The notes under the pieces are model-generated. The model was not told the DNA's origin and made no database searches. It saw only the letters and a program-made list of their open reading frames with translations. A program made the translations under genes and the position numbers. 64,000 bases of DNA, taken from Variibacter gotjawalensis. GTDB lineage: Bacteria > Pseudomonadota > Alphaproteobacteria > Rhizobiales > Xanthobacteraceae. The DNA lies in NCBI RefSeq assembly GCF_002355335.1, contig NZ_AP014946.1:3549501-3613500 (forward strand), written 5' to 3'. Below are positions 35,192 to 44,346 of the stretch, in pieces. The first letter of the stretch is position 1; the number at the start of each line of letters is the position of its first letter.

Positions 35192-37695
35192 TGAAGGCGG
35201 TGGTTTCCGCTTATCAGCCGGCTAAGAAGCCGCGTGTGCGCGGCGTGGCGCTGCTTGCCAGCGCCGCGCTCGTGGGCGGCTGCCTCCTGTCGGTGCCGGC
35301 TTACAGCCAATCGAGCATCATCCAATCGAACCAGATTCCCTGGGTCGGCGTTCCCGCTGCGAGCGCGAAACCCCCGCCGACAGCATCTTCGCGCAGGATC
35401 AAAGATCCGAATGCGCAGATGTTCGTTAACGCGAACGAGCTTCGGTACGACAACAACGGCGACACCGTTTCGGCCGTCGGCAATGTGCAGATCCATTACG
35501 ACGGATCGGTGCTGCAGGCCGATCGCGTCACTTACAATCAGAAGACGAAACGCCTTTACGCCGAGGGCAACGTCCGCTTCCAAGAGCAGGACGGCAAAGT
35601 GGTTACATCCGATCGTCTCGAGATGGACGATCAATTCCGCAACGGCTTCGTCGATTCGCTCCACGTCGAGACGTTTGAGAAAACGCGCATCGCGGGTTCA
35701 CGCGCCGACGTGAAGGAAGACTCCCAGGAAAACCGCATCACGGTTTTCCAGGCCGGCGTCTACACGGCGTGCGAGCCCTGTAAGGAAGATCCGAAGAAGC
35801 CGGCTAAATGGCAGATCAAAGCCAAGCGGATCATCCACAGCGAGACCGACAAGACCATCTACTATGAAGACATGCAGTTCGAAGTGATGGGCGTGCCGAT
35901 CGCGTACCTGCCCTACTTCTGGACGCCGGACCCTACCGTTAAGCGCAAGACAGGTTTCCTCGCTCCGAACATGCTCGGCGGCAGCTTTATCGGCGTCGGT
36001 GCGCAAGCGCCCGTGTTCTTCAATCTGTCGGACAGCTACGACATTACGTTGACGCCGGGTTACCTCAGCAAGCAGGGCTTCCTCGGCATGGCCGAGTGGC
36101 GCCAGCGCCTCGTCAACGGCGCCTACGCTGTCCGCGCGTCCGGCATCTTCCAGCAGGACAAGGAAACGTTCCTCGGGACGACCGGCTATCGCGACTTCCG
36201 CGGCGCCGTCGAAACGCGCGGCGATTTCCGCATCGCGACGAACTGGTACGCGGGCTGGGATGCGAGCTTGTTCACCGACAACTCGTATGCGCCTCAGTAT
36301 CAAGTGACGCGCCAAGGCCAGGAAGCGATCTCGCAGGCCTATTTGTTCGGCCGCGGCGAAAACAGCTACTTTGACATGCGCGCGATCCACTTCTACGGAT
36401 TGTCGCCGATCGACGTGCAGAAGCAGCTGCCCGTGCTGCATCCACTGCTCGACTACAAATACACTTTCGCGCAGCCGATTCTCGGCGGCGAACTCTCCTA
36501 CTCGGTCAACGCCGCCAGCCTGTCGCGGCGTCAGGCGGACTTCGATCCGATCACACAAGCAGCACGCAACAACCTCGGTTGGAGCGACGGCCTCAACGTC
36601 TGCGACTCGCAGGACCCGGCCTCGATGCTGCAGAAGATCAAGTCGAACTGCCTGCTGCGTGGCATTCCGGGCGAATACACACGCCTCTCCGCCGAAGTGA
36701 TGTGGCGCAAATCGATCGTCGATTCCTGGGGCCAGATCTTCACGCCGTTCATGTTCGCGCGGGGCGACGTTGCGGCCCTGTCGATCAACAACGATCCGGG
36801 CGTTAGCAACTTCATTAGAACCGGCGATCAGACTCTGACACGCGGAATGGCCGGTGTCGGTCTTGACTACCGCTATCCGTTCATCAGCACCCACTCCTGG
36901 GGCACGCAGATCATCGAGCCCCGCGCGCAGGTGATCTTCCGTCCGAACGAGTCCAGCGTCGGCCGTTTCCCGAACGAAGACTCGCAGAGCCTTGTGTTCG
37001 ACGACGCAAATCTGTTCTCGATCAGCAAATTTTCTGGCTACGACCGCGTCGAGGGCGGCAGCCGCGCCAACGTCGGCATCACCTACACGGCCCAGTTCAA
37101 TCAGGGCGGCTACTTCAACGCCTTGTTTGGCCAGTCCTATAATTTGTTCGGCCAAAACTCCTACGCCGTGTCCGACATGGTCAATGCCGGCAACATGAGC
37201 GGGCTAGAGACAAATCAGTCCGATTACGTCGCGCGCATGACGTATCAGCCGAACCGGTACTACGCCCTCACCTCGCGCTTCCGCTGGGACGAAAAGACAT
37301 TCGACACGAAGCGAATGGAACTCGAAGCCCGCATGAACTTTGATCGCTGGTCGGCGAGCCTGACCTACGGCCAATACGACGAGCAGCCGATCGCCGGCAT
37401 CGTATTGCCGCGCGAAGGCATCATGCCGTCCGCCACCGTGAAAATTACACAGAATTGGACCGTCAACGCCTCGGCGCTCTACAGCATCGATCAGTCGAAA
37501 CTCAATATGGCCTCATTTGGCGTGGGATATGTCGACGAATGCGTTGCGCTGAACCTGCGCTACACTGAGAACTTCGGTTACCAGGGCAACATCTTGCCGA
37601 ACCGCACCGTGATGTTGCAGCTGACGCTCCGCACGCTCGGCGGCATTGGCGTCAGCCAGGTTACCGGTGGCCTCAGTGGCGGCAGCGGCTTCTAA
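35191..37695 (+). CDS. lptD: LPS-assembly outer membrane protein LptD
   Basis: Outer-membrane beta-barrel that inserts lipopolysaccharide into the outer leaflet. It has 834 residues from the ATG that overlaps the lptG stop. A long signal (through SVPAYSQSS) is followed by an OstA/LptA-like jellyroll (MFVNANELRYDNNGDTVSAV to FQEQDGKVVTSDRLEM). The LptD C-terminal barrel begins near residue 280 (PYFWTPDPTVKRKTGFLAP). Candidate disulfide Cys residues are in TACEPCKED, in NVCDSQD/KSNCLL and in YVDECVALNLRY near the end. Needs the lipoprotein LptE and SurA; a SurA-like gene follows directly. Confidence 0.96.
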   Translation: MKAVVSAYQPAKKPRVRGVALLASAALVGGCLLSVPAYSQSSIIQSNQIPWVGVPAASAKPPPTASSRRIKDPNAQMFVNANELRYDNNGDTVSAVGNVQIHYDGSVLQADRVTYNQKTKRLYAEGNVRFQEQDGKVVTSDRLEMDDQFRNGFVDSLHVETFEKTRIAGSRADVKEDSQENRITVFQAGVYTACEPCKEDPKKPAKWQIKAKRIIHSETDKTIYYEDMQFEVMGVPIAYLPYFWTPDPTVKRKTGFLAPNMLGGSFIGVGAQAPVFFNLSDSYDITLTPGYLSKQGFLGMAEWRQRLVNGAYAVRASGIFQQDKETFLGTTGYRDFRGAVETRGDFRIATNWYAGWDASLFTDNSYAPQYQVTRQGQEAISQAYLFGRGENSYFDMRAIHFYGLSPIDVQKQLPVLHPLLDYKYTFAQPILGGELSYSVNAASLSRRQADFDPITQAARNNLGWSDGLNVCDSQDPASMLQKIKSNCLLRGIPGEYTRLSAEVMWRKSIVDSWGQIFTPFMFARGDVAALSINNDPGVSNFIRTGDQTLTRGMAGVGLDYRYPFISTHSWGTQIIEPRAQVIFRPNESSVGRFPNEDSQSLVFDDANLFSISKFSGYDRVEGGSRANVGITYTAQFNQGGYFNALFGQSYNLFGQNSYAVSDMVNAGNMSGLETNQSDYVARMTYQPNRYYALTSRFRWDEKTFDTKRMELEARMNFDRWSASLTYGQYDEQPIAGIVLPREGIMPSATVKITQNWTVNASALYSIDQSKLNMASFGVGYVDECVALNLRYTENFGYQGNILPNRTVMLQLTLRTLGGIGVSQVTGGLSGGSGF

Positions 37696-37725
37696 GGCAA
37701 GCGCGCCGAAAGCTGTGAGCTGGAC

Positions 37726-38646
37726 ATGACGAACACCCTTCGCAACCGTTTTCTAGGATTGGCTGCACTCGCGATCTGCACGACCATTGTTGCTGCTCCC
37801 GCGAGCGCTCAGCAAGTCGTCGCACGCGTTAACGGCGATCCGATCACCGCCGTCGACCTCGCGCAGCGTCTTCGCTTGTTGCAGGTCTCCGGCGGCGGCA
37901 AGGCCGCAACCCGCCAGGCAGCACTCGACGAACTGATCGAGCAAGAGCTCAAGCTGCAGACCGCACGCCGCTACAAAATCGAAGTCAGCGAAGCGGAGAT
38001 CAACCAACAGCTCGCAAGCATCGCTTCTCGCGTCGGCGGCGATATCGCCGCCTTCGGCCGCCAGCTTCAAGGCGCCGGCCTCTCGCTCTCCTCCTTCAAG
38101 CGTAAGATCCAAGCGGACATCGCGTGGAACGGCATCGTACGCGGCAAGTTCCAGTCGCGCCTCCAAGTCCGCGAACGCGACGTGACGGACGCGATCCGCG
38201 CCAAGGGTCAGAACGACGGCACCGCCTACACCTTCACGCTGCGGCCGGTTCTCCTCGTCGTGCCGAATGGATCGAACCCAGCCGTCTATGAATCGCGCAA
38301 GCGCGAGGCCGAAGGATTGCGCGCCCGTTTCCAGAGCTGTGACGAAGGCCTCCAACTCGCCCGCGGTCTACGCGACGTCGTCGTTCGCGAGCAGCTCACG
38401 CGCAGCTCGGCTGACGTCGGCGCTAAACAGCGCGAAATTCTCGAATCGACCGCCGTCGGCAAGTTGACGCCCCCCGACATCACATCGAGTGGCATCGAAC
38501 TTTTCGCCGTCTGCAACAAGGTCGCCGGCAAAGGATCGGTTGCAGAAACCGATATGCGCCAGCAGATGATGGGCGAACGCATCTCCGACGAAGGCAAGAA
38601 GTATCTTCGCGAACTGCGGCGTCAGTCCTCAATCCAAATCCTATGA
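37726..38646 (+). CDS. SurA-like periplasmic chaperone (SurA N-domain)
   Basis: A 306-residue exported protein with signal MTNTLRNRFLGLAALAICTT...ASA (cut before QQVVARVNGDPIT). The SurA N-terminal core follows: VARVNGDPITAVDLAQRLRLL, then ALDELIEQELKLQTARRYKIEVSEAEI. A recognisable parvulin PPIase domain with its usual catalytic residues is not obvious, so it is shorter than E. coli SurA (two parvulin domains) and probably acts mainly as a chaperone. It lies between lptD and pdxA as surA does in many Gram-negatives, and overlaps pdxA by 4 bp, so it likely serves outer-membrane protein folding, LptD included. Confidence 0.88.
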   Translation: MTNTLRNRFLGLAALAICTTIVAAPASAQQVVARVNGDPITAVDLAQRLRLLQVSGGGKAATRQAALDELIEQELKLQTARRYKIEVSEAEINQQLASIASRVGGDIAAFGRQLQGAGLSLSSFKRKIQADIAWNGIVRGKFQSRLQVRERDVTDAIRAKGQNDGTAYTFTLRPVLLVVPNGSNPAVYESRKREAEGLRARFQSCDEGLQLARGLRDVVVREQLTRSSADVGAKQREILESTAVGKLTPPDITSSGIELFAVCNKVAGKGSVAETDMRQQMMGERISDEGKKYLRELRRQSSIQIL

Positions 38647-39674
38647 TCCGAGATGCCGGCGCTGGCCGCCCATTAGCTGTCACGCTGGGTGAGCCATCCG
38701 GCATCGGACCTGACATCACATTGCTGGCCTGGCAAAGGCGTCACTCCGAAGAGCTGCCGCCCTTTTACGTTGTCGGCGACATCGGCCATCTCAAAGCGCG
38801 CGCCGCACAGCTCAATCTCGACATCAAGCTAGCGTCCACGACGCCGCGCGAAGCCAGCAGGGCATTCGCCGACGCCCTTCCTGTCGTTCCGCTAGGGCTG
38901 CCCGTAACGGCGCGTCCCGGCACGCCCGACGCAACGAGCGGCCCCGCCGCGATCGCGTCGATCCGCCGTTGTTTTGATGATGTGATGCGGGGCGACGCCG
39001 CCGCGATTGTCACCAATCCCATCGCCAAGGCCGTGCTTTACGACGCCGGGTTTCGCGATCCGGGACACACCGAATACTTAGCCCGCCTCGTCAAAGAGAA
39101 CGGCGGCGAGACGGTGCAACCCGTGATGATGCTTTGGTCGCCGGATCTCGCGGTCGTGCCGATTACGATCCACATCCCGCTCGGCGAAGTTGTCGGCGCC
39201 CTGACCCCTGAACTCATCGTGACGACGGCCCGCATCGTTGCCGACGATCTCGCGAACCGCTTCAACATCGCGCGCCCGCGCCTCGCATTGACCGGCCTCA
39301 ATCCGCACGCCGGCGAGCATGGGTCGATCGGGCTCGAAGATCGCGACGTGATCGCACCCGCAATTGCGATCCTCCGCGACGAAGGCATAGACGCGCGCGG
39401 CCCCCTGCCCGCCGACACCATGTTCCACGCAGCCGCTCGCAAAACGTACGACGCCGCGCTCTGCATGTATCACGACCAGGCGCTGATCCCGATCAAGACG
39501 ATCGCATTCGATGACGCCGTCAATGTCACGCTTGGCTTGCCGTTCGTGCGCACGTCGCCGGATCACGGGACGGCGTTCGACATTGCGGGCACCGGATCGG
39601 CCCGGCCGAACAGTTTCATCGCGGCATTGCGCCTAGCAGCCCAGCTGACCGCCAAAGCACCTGCCTTCGCCTGA
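38643..39674 (+). CDS. pdxA: 4-hydroxythreonine-4-phosphate dehydrogenase
   Basis: NAD-dependent enzyme of the DXP-dependent pyridoxal phosphate pathway. It has 343 residues. [15 protein letters not shown] at the N-terminus, the substrate/metal His in GHTEYLARL and [15 protein letters not shown], and the end motif [17 protein letters not shown] identify the family. It overlaps the SurA-like gene (ATGA) and rsmA (TGATG), giving the classical surA-pdxA-rsmA order. Confidence 0.97.
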   Translation: MIRDAGAGRPLAVTLGEPSGIGPDITLLAWQRRHSEELPPFYVVGDIGHLKARAAQLNLDIKLASTTPREASRAFADALPVVPLGLPVTARPGTPDATSGPAAIASIRRCFDDVMRGDAAAIVTNPIAKAVLYDAGFRDPGHTEYLARLVKENGGETVQPVMMLWSPDLAVVPITIHIPLGEVVGALTPELIVTTARIVADDLANRFNIARPRLALTGLNPHAGEHGSIGLEDRDVIAPAIAILRDEGIDARGPLPADTMFHAAARKTYDAALCMYHDQALIPIKTIAFDDAVNVTLGLPFVRTSPDHGTAFDIAGTGSARPNSFIAALRLAAQLTAKAPAFA

Positions 39675-40531
39675 TGGCCGCGATCGACGATCTTCCGCCG
39701 CTGCGAGACGTCATTCGCGAACACGAATTGGCAGCGAAGAAATCTCTCGGTCAGAACTTCCTCCTCGACCTCAACCTGACGTCACGCATCGCGCGAGTCG
39801 CCGCACCGCTCGATGAAGCCACCATCGTCGAGATCGGTCCGGGCCCTGGCGGCCTGACGCGCGCGTTGCTAGCAAACGGCGCAAAGCGCGTCATCGCAAT
39901 CGAGCGCGATGAACGCTGTATCGCTGCGCTGCAGGACGTCGTCGCGCATTATCCCGGTCGGCTCATCATCGTGCCCGAAGATGCGCTGAAGATCGACACC
40001 GGACACATGATCGAAGGCGGTCCCGCGCGTGTCGTCGCGAACCTCCCCTATAACATCGCGACGCCACTGCTGATCGGGTGGCTCACCGCCGAGCCATGGC
40101 CGCCGTGGTTCGATCAACTCGTATTGATGTTCCAGCGCGAAGTCGCGGAGCGCATCGTCGCAACACCCGGCACGAAGTCTTACGGCCGCCTCGCGATCAT
40201 CTCGCAGTGGCGCTGCGAAGCGCGCATCATGTTCGACATTTCGCCGGCGGCCTTCGTGCCTCCACCGAAAGTGACGTCGAGCGTCGTCCGCCTCGTACCC
40301 CGTGCGAACCCATTGCCGTGCGATCGCGCGACGCTCGAGCACGTCGCCGCGGCGGCGTTTGGTCAGCGTCGCAAGATGCTGCGCCAAAGCCTGCGCTCGC
40401 TCGGCGGTGACCCTCAGCCTTTACTCGAAGCCGCGGGCATCGAGCCGACCGCACGTGCCGAGGAAATCCCGGTCAGCGGCTTTGTTGCAATGGCCAACGC
40501 GCTCGTGGCAAACCAGAAAAAGAACAATTAG
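39674..40531 (+). CDS. rsmA: 16S rRNA dimethyladenosine transferase (KsgA)
   Basis: Dimethylates A1518 and A1519 of 16S rRNA late in 30S assembly. It has 285 residues. The SAM-binding motif is [17 protein letters not shown], the acidic ribose-binding residue lies in AIERDERC, and the catalytic [15 protein letters not shown] loop is intact. The start [13 protein letters not shown] region at residue ~20 is typical. Last gene of the lptF-rsmA run; the next gene starts 15 bp later but is unrelated. Confidence 0.98.
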   Translation: MAAIDDLPPLRDVIREHELAAKKSLGQNFLLDLNLTSRIARVAAPLDEATIVEIGPGPGGLTRALLANGAKRVIAIERDERCIAALQDVVAHYPGRLIIVPEDALKIDTGHMIEGGPARVVANLPYNIATPLLIGWLTAEPWPPWFDQLVLMFQREVAERIVATPGTKSYGRLAIISQWRCEARIMFDISPAAFVPPPKVTSSVVRLVPRANPLPCDRATLEHVAAAAFGQRRKMLRQSLRSLGGDPQPLLEAAGIEPTARAEEIPVSGFVAMANALVANQKKNN

Positions 40532-40546
40532 CCGGAGCAAACGCCG

Positions 40547-41602
40547 ATGAATTTCCGCCGCCAGTCCCTCGTCGTCTATGGGCAGCCGCTATGCGAGACG
40601 GTCGCGGAAGTGCCGGTGCCGCAGGGCACTGAAGTCGTCGTCCGCATCGAGCGGTGCGGCGTCTGTCATTCAGACGTCCATATCCAGGATGGCTATTTCT
40701 CGATGGGCGGTGACCGCAAGTCCGAGCTCGCCGGCAGCCACCAACTCCCCTTCACGATGGGCCACGAAATCGCCGGCGTGATTGAAAGCGCTGGCCCCGA
40801 CGCCAAAGACGCGAAGGTTGGTGCAAAGGTCGCGGTCTATCCGTGGATCGGTTGTGGCAAGTGCGCAGCGTGTCTACGCGGCGAAGAAATCCTCTGCATC
40901 GCGCCGGAGAATCTCGGCGTGCAAAAAGACGGCGGCTACGCGACGCACGTCCTCGTCAAACATCCGCGCTATCTCATCGACTACGCGCCGCTTCCGATCG
41001 GCACAGCCGCCGCCTACATGTGCTCCGGCATCACCGCCTTCTCGGCTTTGAAGAAACTGCAGGCGCGCGCCGATCTCGGACCCGTGCTGATCCTCGGCCT
41101 CGGCGGCGTCGGCATGATGGGCCTGATGTTCGCGCTTGCGATGTTCAAGCATAAGCCGATCGTCGCGGACCTCGATCCGAAGAAAAGAGAAGCTGCGCTG
41201 AAAGCCGGAGCCGCCGCGGCTTACGATCCATCCGATCTCGACGCACGCAAGCAACTCATCAAGGCGACCCAAGGCGGCGTATTCGGCGTCGCCGATTACG
41301 TCGGCTCCGACAAGTCGCTGAGCTTCGGCTTCGGCGTTTTGCAGAAGGGCAGCAAGGTTGTCGTCGTCGGCCTCATCGGCGGTTCGTTCACGACGCCGGT
41401 GCCGATATTCCCATTCAAGGCCGTCGCGATCGAAGGCTCGATCGTCGGCTCACTCGAAGAGACGCACGAGATGCTGGCGCTCGCGAAATCCGGCAAGGTC
41501 GCGCATGTGCCGATCATTAATCGCCCGCTTAGCGCTGCTCAGGAATCGCTCGACGATCTGCGCAACGGGAAGATCCTCGGCCGCGTGATGCTCACGCCGT
41601 AG
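40547..41602 (+). CDS. Zinc-dependent alcohol dehydrogenase family protein
   Basis: A 351-residue MDR-superfamily oxidoreductase. Catalytic zinc ligands are in RCGVCHSDVH and MGHEIAGVIE; the structural zinc is bound by CGKCAACLRGEEILC. The NAD(P)-binding Rossmann motif is ILGLGGVGMMGLMFA. It most resembles primary/secondary alcohol dehydrogenases of the AdhA-like group. It lies 15 bp after rsmA, so it may be read through from that operon, yet it belongs functionally elsewhere. The substrate is unknown. Confidence 0.9.
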   Translation: MNFRRQSLVVYGQPLCETVAEVPVPQGTEVVVRIERCGVCHSDVHIQDGYFSMGGDRKSELAGSHQLPFTMGHEIAGVIESAGPDAKDAKVGAKVAVYPWIGCGKCAACLRGEEILCIAPENLGVQKDGGYATHVLVKHPRYLIDYAPLPIGTAAAYMCSGITAFSALKKLQARADLGPVLILGLGGVGMMGLMFALAMFKHKPIVADLDPKKREAALKAGAAAAYDPSDLDARKQLIKATQGGVFGVADYVGSDKSLSFGFGVLQKGSKVVVVGLIGGSFTTPVPIFPFKAVAIEGSIVGSLEETHEMLALAKSGKVAHVPIINRPLSAAQESLDDLRNGKILGRVMLTP

Positions 41603-41638
41603 CGGGAACCATTACGCCGCGAAGGGCTTGTCGGCGAC

Positions 41639-41899
41639 ATGCCCTTCGATCTCACCACCATCATCGGCGTCTTGGCTGCGATCTGCACGACGGCGTCGTA
41701 TTTTCCGCAGCTCAAGAAGAGCTGGGAGTCTGGTGAAACCGGCGACCTCTCGCTGAAGATGATCCTGTTTCTGATGGCCGGGCTCGGCCTTTGGGTCGTC
41801 TATGGCGTGCTGCGCACCGACGCCGTGATCATCATCGCAAACTGCATCAGCCTCGCCTGCCTCTCCGTCATTCTGACGCTCAAGCTGCGCGAGCGCTAA
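41639..41899 (+). CDS. SemiSWEET-family sugar transporter
   Basis: An 86-residue membrane protein with three helices and the PQ-loop motif in the first (TTASYFPQLKKSWESGETGDLSL). SemiSWEETs dimerise to make a passive sugar channel. The second helix contains MILFLMAGLGLWVVYGV and the third VIIIANCISLACLSVIL, a standard three-helix bundle. Located 36 bp after the alcohol dehydrogenase gene; its stop overlaps the convergent transglutaminase-like gene by 4 bp. The ribosome site is weak. Substrate not known. Confidence 0.92.
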   Translation: MPFDLTTIIGVLAAICTTASYFPQLKKSWESGETGDLSLKMILFLMAGLGLWVVYGVLRTDAVIIIANCISLACLSVILTLKLRER

Positions 41900-42708
41900 G
41901 TCTCTATGACTTCGTCCGTCACGATGTGAAACTTCTTGAGGATGTTCGAACCGAAGGCGGTCGACAGCGCGACATCGGTCGCGTCGCGGCCGGTGCCCAT
42001 GAGGATGCGTCCAATGCGCGGCGTATTGTGGCGCGCGTCGAACGTGAACCACTCGTCGTCGAGATAAACTTCGAACCACGCCGAAAAATCCATCGGGGCG
42101 GGATCGAGCGGCACACCAATGTCGCCGAGATAACCGGTGCAGTAGCGCGCCGGAATATTCATGCAGCGGCAGAACGTAATCGCGAGATGCGCGAAGTCGC
42201 GACACACGCCAAGCCGCTCCGCAAACCCGTCAGACGCCGAGCGCGTTGCCGACGCGTGCTCGTAACCAAACTTGAGATGGTTGTGCACGTGATCGCAGAT
42301 CGCCTGCACGCGCCCCCACCCGGTCGGCGCGTTGCCGAACAGATTCCACGCCGTGTCCATGAGCTTATCGGTGTCGCAATAACGGCTGCCGAGAAGATAA
42401 AGTACGACATCGTCCGGCAGGTCTTCGACCGCGTGCTGTATCGCATCGGGCTTGACGATATCCGGCACGCCCGTATCGCTGATGACGAAGTCCGCCTTAA
42501 GCGTGAACAGTCCGGCAGGTGCGAGAACGCGCGTACAGATATTGCCGAACACATCGCGATATTCGCGCGTGACGACATCCGGCTCGACCGTGATCCGGTG
42601 CGGTGTAACGAGATCCGGCATACGCGACGGATGCACGCTGAGCATGAACAGCATGGGCGTCGCCTGCGCCATCTCGTAGGCGATCTCATAGCCGGCGCGA
42701 ATTTTCAT
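41896..42708 (-). CDS. Transglutaminase-like protein with Ser at the usual His position
   Basis: A 270-residue cytoplasmic-looking protein of the transglutaminase-like cysteine peptidase superfamily. The N-terminal beta domain begins MKIRAGYEIAYEMAQATPML. The nucleophile region is RLGVCRDFAHLAITFCR. The usual catalytic His (HAW) is replaced by Ser in MDFSAWFEVYL, while the Asp region WFTFDARHN is kept with a nearby His. The Ser variant occurs in relatives I recall, so it may be a distinct active subfamily, not a pseudoenzyme. It lies 69 bp after a second transglutaminase-like gene on the same strand. Confidence 0.85.
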   Translation of the reverse strand: MKIRAGYEIAYEMAQATPMLFMLSVHPSRMPDLVTPHRITVEPDVVTREYRDVFGNICTRVLAPAGLFTLKADFVISDTGVPDIVKPDAIQHAVEDLPDDVVLYLLGSRYCDTDKLMDTAWNLFGNAPTGWGRVQAICDHVHNHLKFGYEHASATRSASDGFAERLGVCRDFAHLAITFCRCMNIPARYCTGYLGDIGVPLDPAPMDFSAWFEVYLDDEWFTFDARHNTPRIGRILMGTGRDATDVALSTAFGSNILKKFHIVTDEVIET

Positions 42709-42777
42709 CGAGTCCCCACTGGCAGCTCACGACCTTAAAAAAGCAAGATCGGTGCCGCAGTCGGCCAACCAATAAGC

Positions 42778-43698
42778 CTAGGGATTTGTTCCACCCGCGA
42801 CAGTTTGCGGGACTTCGGGATGCGGCGGTACGGTATCGACCAGAACATCGACATCCATTCCAAGGAAGTCGTCCGAGCTACCCTTGAACGATCCGGATAG
42901 CGGCACGGCCTGAATCGGATCGCGCGCCACCGCGACGCGGATGAGATCGCGATTGCCGACGATCCCATTGGTCGGATCGAACTCGACCCATCCGGCCCCC
43001 GGCAGATAAACCTGACACCAAGCATGCGTCGAACCCCCGCCGCGATAGCCGATCGGGTCGACGCTCGGCACGTACAAGTAGCCGGAGACAAAACGTGCCG
43101 CGAAGCCGAGCGAGCGCACCGCCTCGATCATCAGAAGTGCAAAATCGCGGCAGCTCCCGCGTCCCATCTTGAGCGTGAGCATCGGGTTCAACACCCCCTG
43201 CTCCAGCCGCCGCTCGTAAACGAAGCTCTCCCGGATCGCGCTCGTCAGCGTCATCAACAATCGGCCCGTATCGGTCGGACTGCCGACGTGCAGAAAGCGC
43301 TTCACCCACGTGTCGATCATCGCATCCGGGTCCGGATGGAGCCGCTGCATATACGGCGCGAGGTCGGGCATCTCTTCGCTGTCGTAAGCGAACGGATAGG
43401 TCCGCGCGTAGTCCTCGATCTGAAAATTCGGCACGTTGAGATACGAATGCGCGAGCGTGATGTTGCTCTCGAAGCGCAGTGTCTCGGCCACCGCGTCAAA
43501 TGTCGCGATCGCAAGGCTATTGCCGAACACGTCGTCAATCCAGCGCAGGTTGATCGGCTTCGGGTCGATGTCGATCCGCGACGACAACAGCGTCTGGTCA
43601 TAGCTATCGCGCGGGCGAAACATCAGGCGATGTTCCCCGAACGCCACCGGCCGCCGGTAGCGATAGGTCGTCACGTGCTTAACCGAGAAGACGCTCAT
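42778..43698 (-). CDS. Transglutaminase-like protein with bacterial N-terminal domain
   Basis: A 306-residue protein with the bacterial transglutaminase-like N-terminal domain (MSVFSVKHVTTYRYRRPVAFGEHRL) and a complete catalytic core: Cys in MGRGSCRDFALLMIEAVRS, His in GSTHAWCQVYLPGAGW and Asp in VEFDPTNGIVGN. Relatives hydrolyse or crosslink peptide bonds; many are encoded with alpha-E/circularly-permuted ATP-grasp proteins, which are absent here. The gene starts only 9 bp after gmk, so it is likely co-transcribed with gmk and followed by its paralogue at 41896. Confidence 0.92.
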   Translation of the reverse strand: MSVFSVKHVTTYRYRRPVAFGEHRLMFRPRDSYDQTLLSSRIDIDPKPINLRWIDDVFGNSLAIATFDAVAETLRFESNITLAHSYLNVPNFQIEDYARTYPFAYDSEEMPDLAPYMQRLHPDPDAMIDTWVKRFLHVGSPTDTGRLLMTLTSAIRESFVYERRLEQGVLNPMLTLKMGRGSCRDFALLMIEAVRSLGFAARFVSGYLYVPSVDPIGYRGGGSTHAWCQVYLPGAGWVEFDPTNGIVGNRDLIRVAVARDPIQAVPLSGSFKGSSDDFLGMDVDVLVDTVPPHPEVPQTVAGGTNP

Positions 43699-43707
43699 GG
43701 CATCCTG

Positions 43708-44343
43708 TTAGACGTTGGCTCTGAGTGTGCGAACGAAGTCGCCGAGGCCAACTTGTCGATCGCGCTTTAAGCGCTCGGCGCCGAGGATAGCGCGAAGCTC
43801 TCCGAAAGCACGATCGATTTCGTGATTGATGATGACGTAATCGTATTCGACGTAGTGGCTCATCTCATCGGCCGCTTTGCTCATGCGACCATGGATGACG
43901 TCATCGCTGTCCTGTGCGCGCGAGCGAAGACGGCGCTCAAGCTCCTCTACCGACGGCGGCAGAATGAACACGCTGACGAGATCGACGCGCGCCGCTTCGC
44001 GAAGCTGCTGCGTACCCTGCCAGTCAACGTCGAACAGCACATCGCGCCCACCGGCGAGCGTCTTCTCGACCGCGCTTCGCGGCGTGCCGTAACAATTTCC
44101 GAACACTTCGGCCCATTCAAGCAACTCGCGGCGCTCGACCATCACGTCGAAGGTCGCCCGATCGATGAAATGATAGTCCTTGCCGTCGATTTCGCCGGGA
44201 CGCGGTTTGCGTGTTGTCACCGAAACCGAAAGCTCGACGCCAGTGTCGTCGGCGAGCAGCCGGCGCGACAACGTCGTCTTGCCGGCACCCGAAGGCGACG
44301 ACAGAACCAGCATCAATCCGCGGCGGGCCAAGATCTCGCTCAC
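43708..44343 (-). CDS. gmk: Guanylate kinase
   Basis: Phosphorylates GMP to GDP, feeding nucleotide pools and (p)ppGpp. It has 211 residues. The P-loop is LSSPSGAGKTTLSRRLL, followed by SVSVTTRKPRPGEIDGKDYHF (GMP-binding) and DVLFDVDWQGTQQLRE. Preceded by yicC with a 3-bp gap, the conserved rhizobial pair. Upstream genes are mltG and the fab cluster on the same strand. Confidence 0.98.
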   Translation of the reverse strand: MSEILARRGLMLVLSSPSGAGKTTLSRRLLADDTGVELSVSVTTRKPRPGEIDGKDYHFIDRATFDVMVERRELLEWAEVFGNCYGTPRSAVEKTLAGGRDVLFDVDWQGTQQLREAARVDLVSVFILPPSVEELERRLRSRAQDSDDVIHGRMSKAADEMSHYVEYDYVIINHEIDRAFGELRAILGAERLKRDRQVGLGDFVRTLRANV

Positions 44344-44346
44344 CGG

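Noticed and set aside
35698-37155. 485-aa open frame on the minus strand
   Set aside because: Antisense to lptD, which is well supported by signal peptide, OstA domain and barrel.
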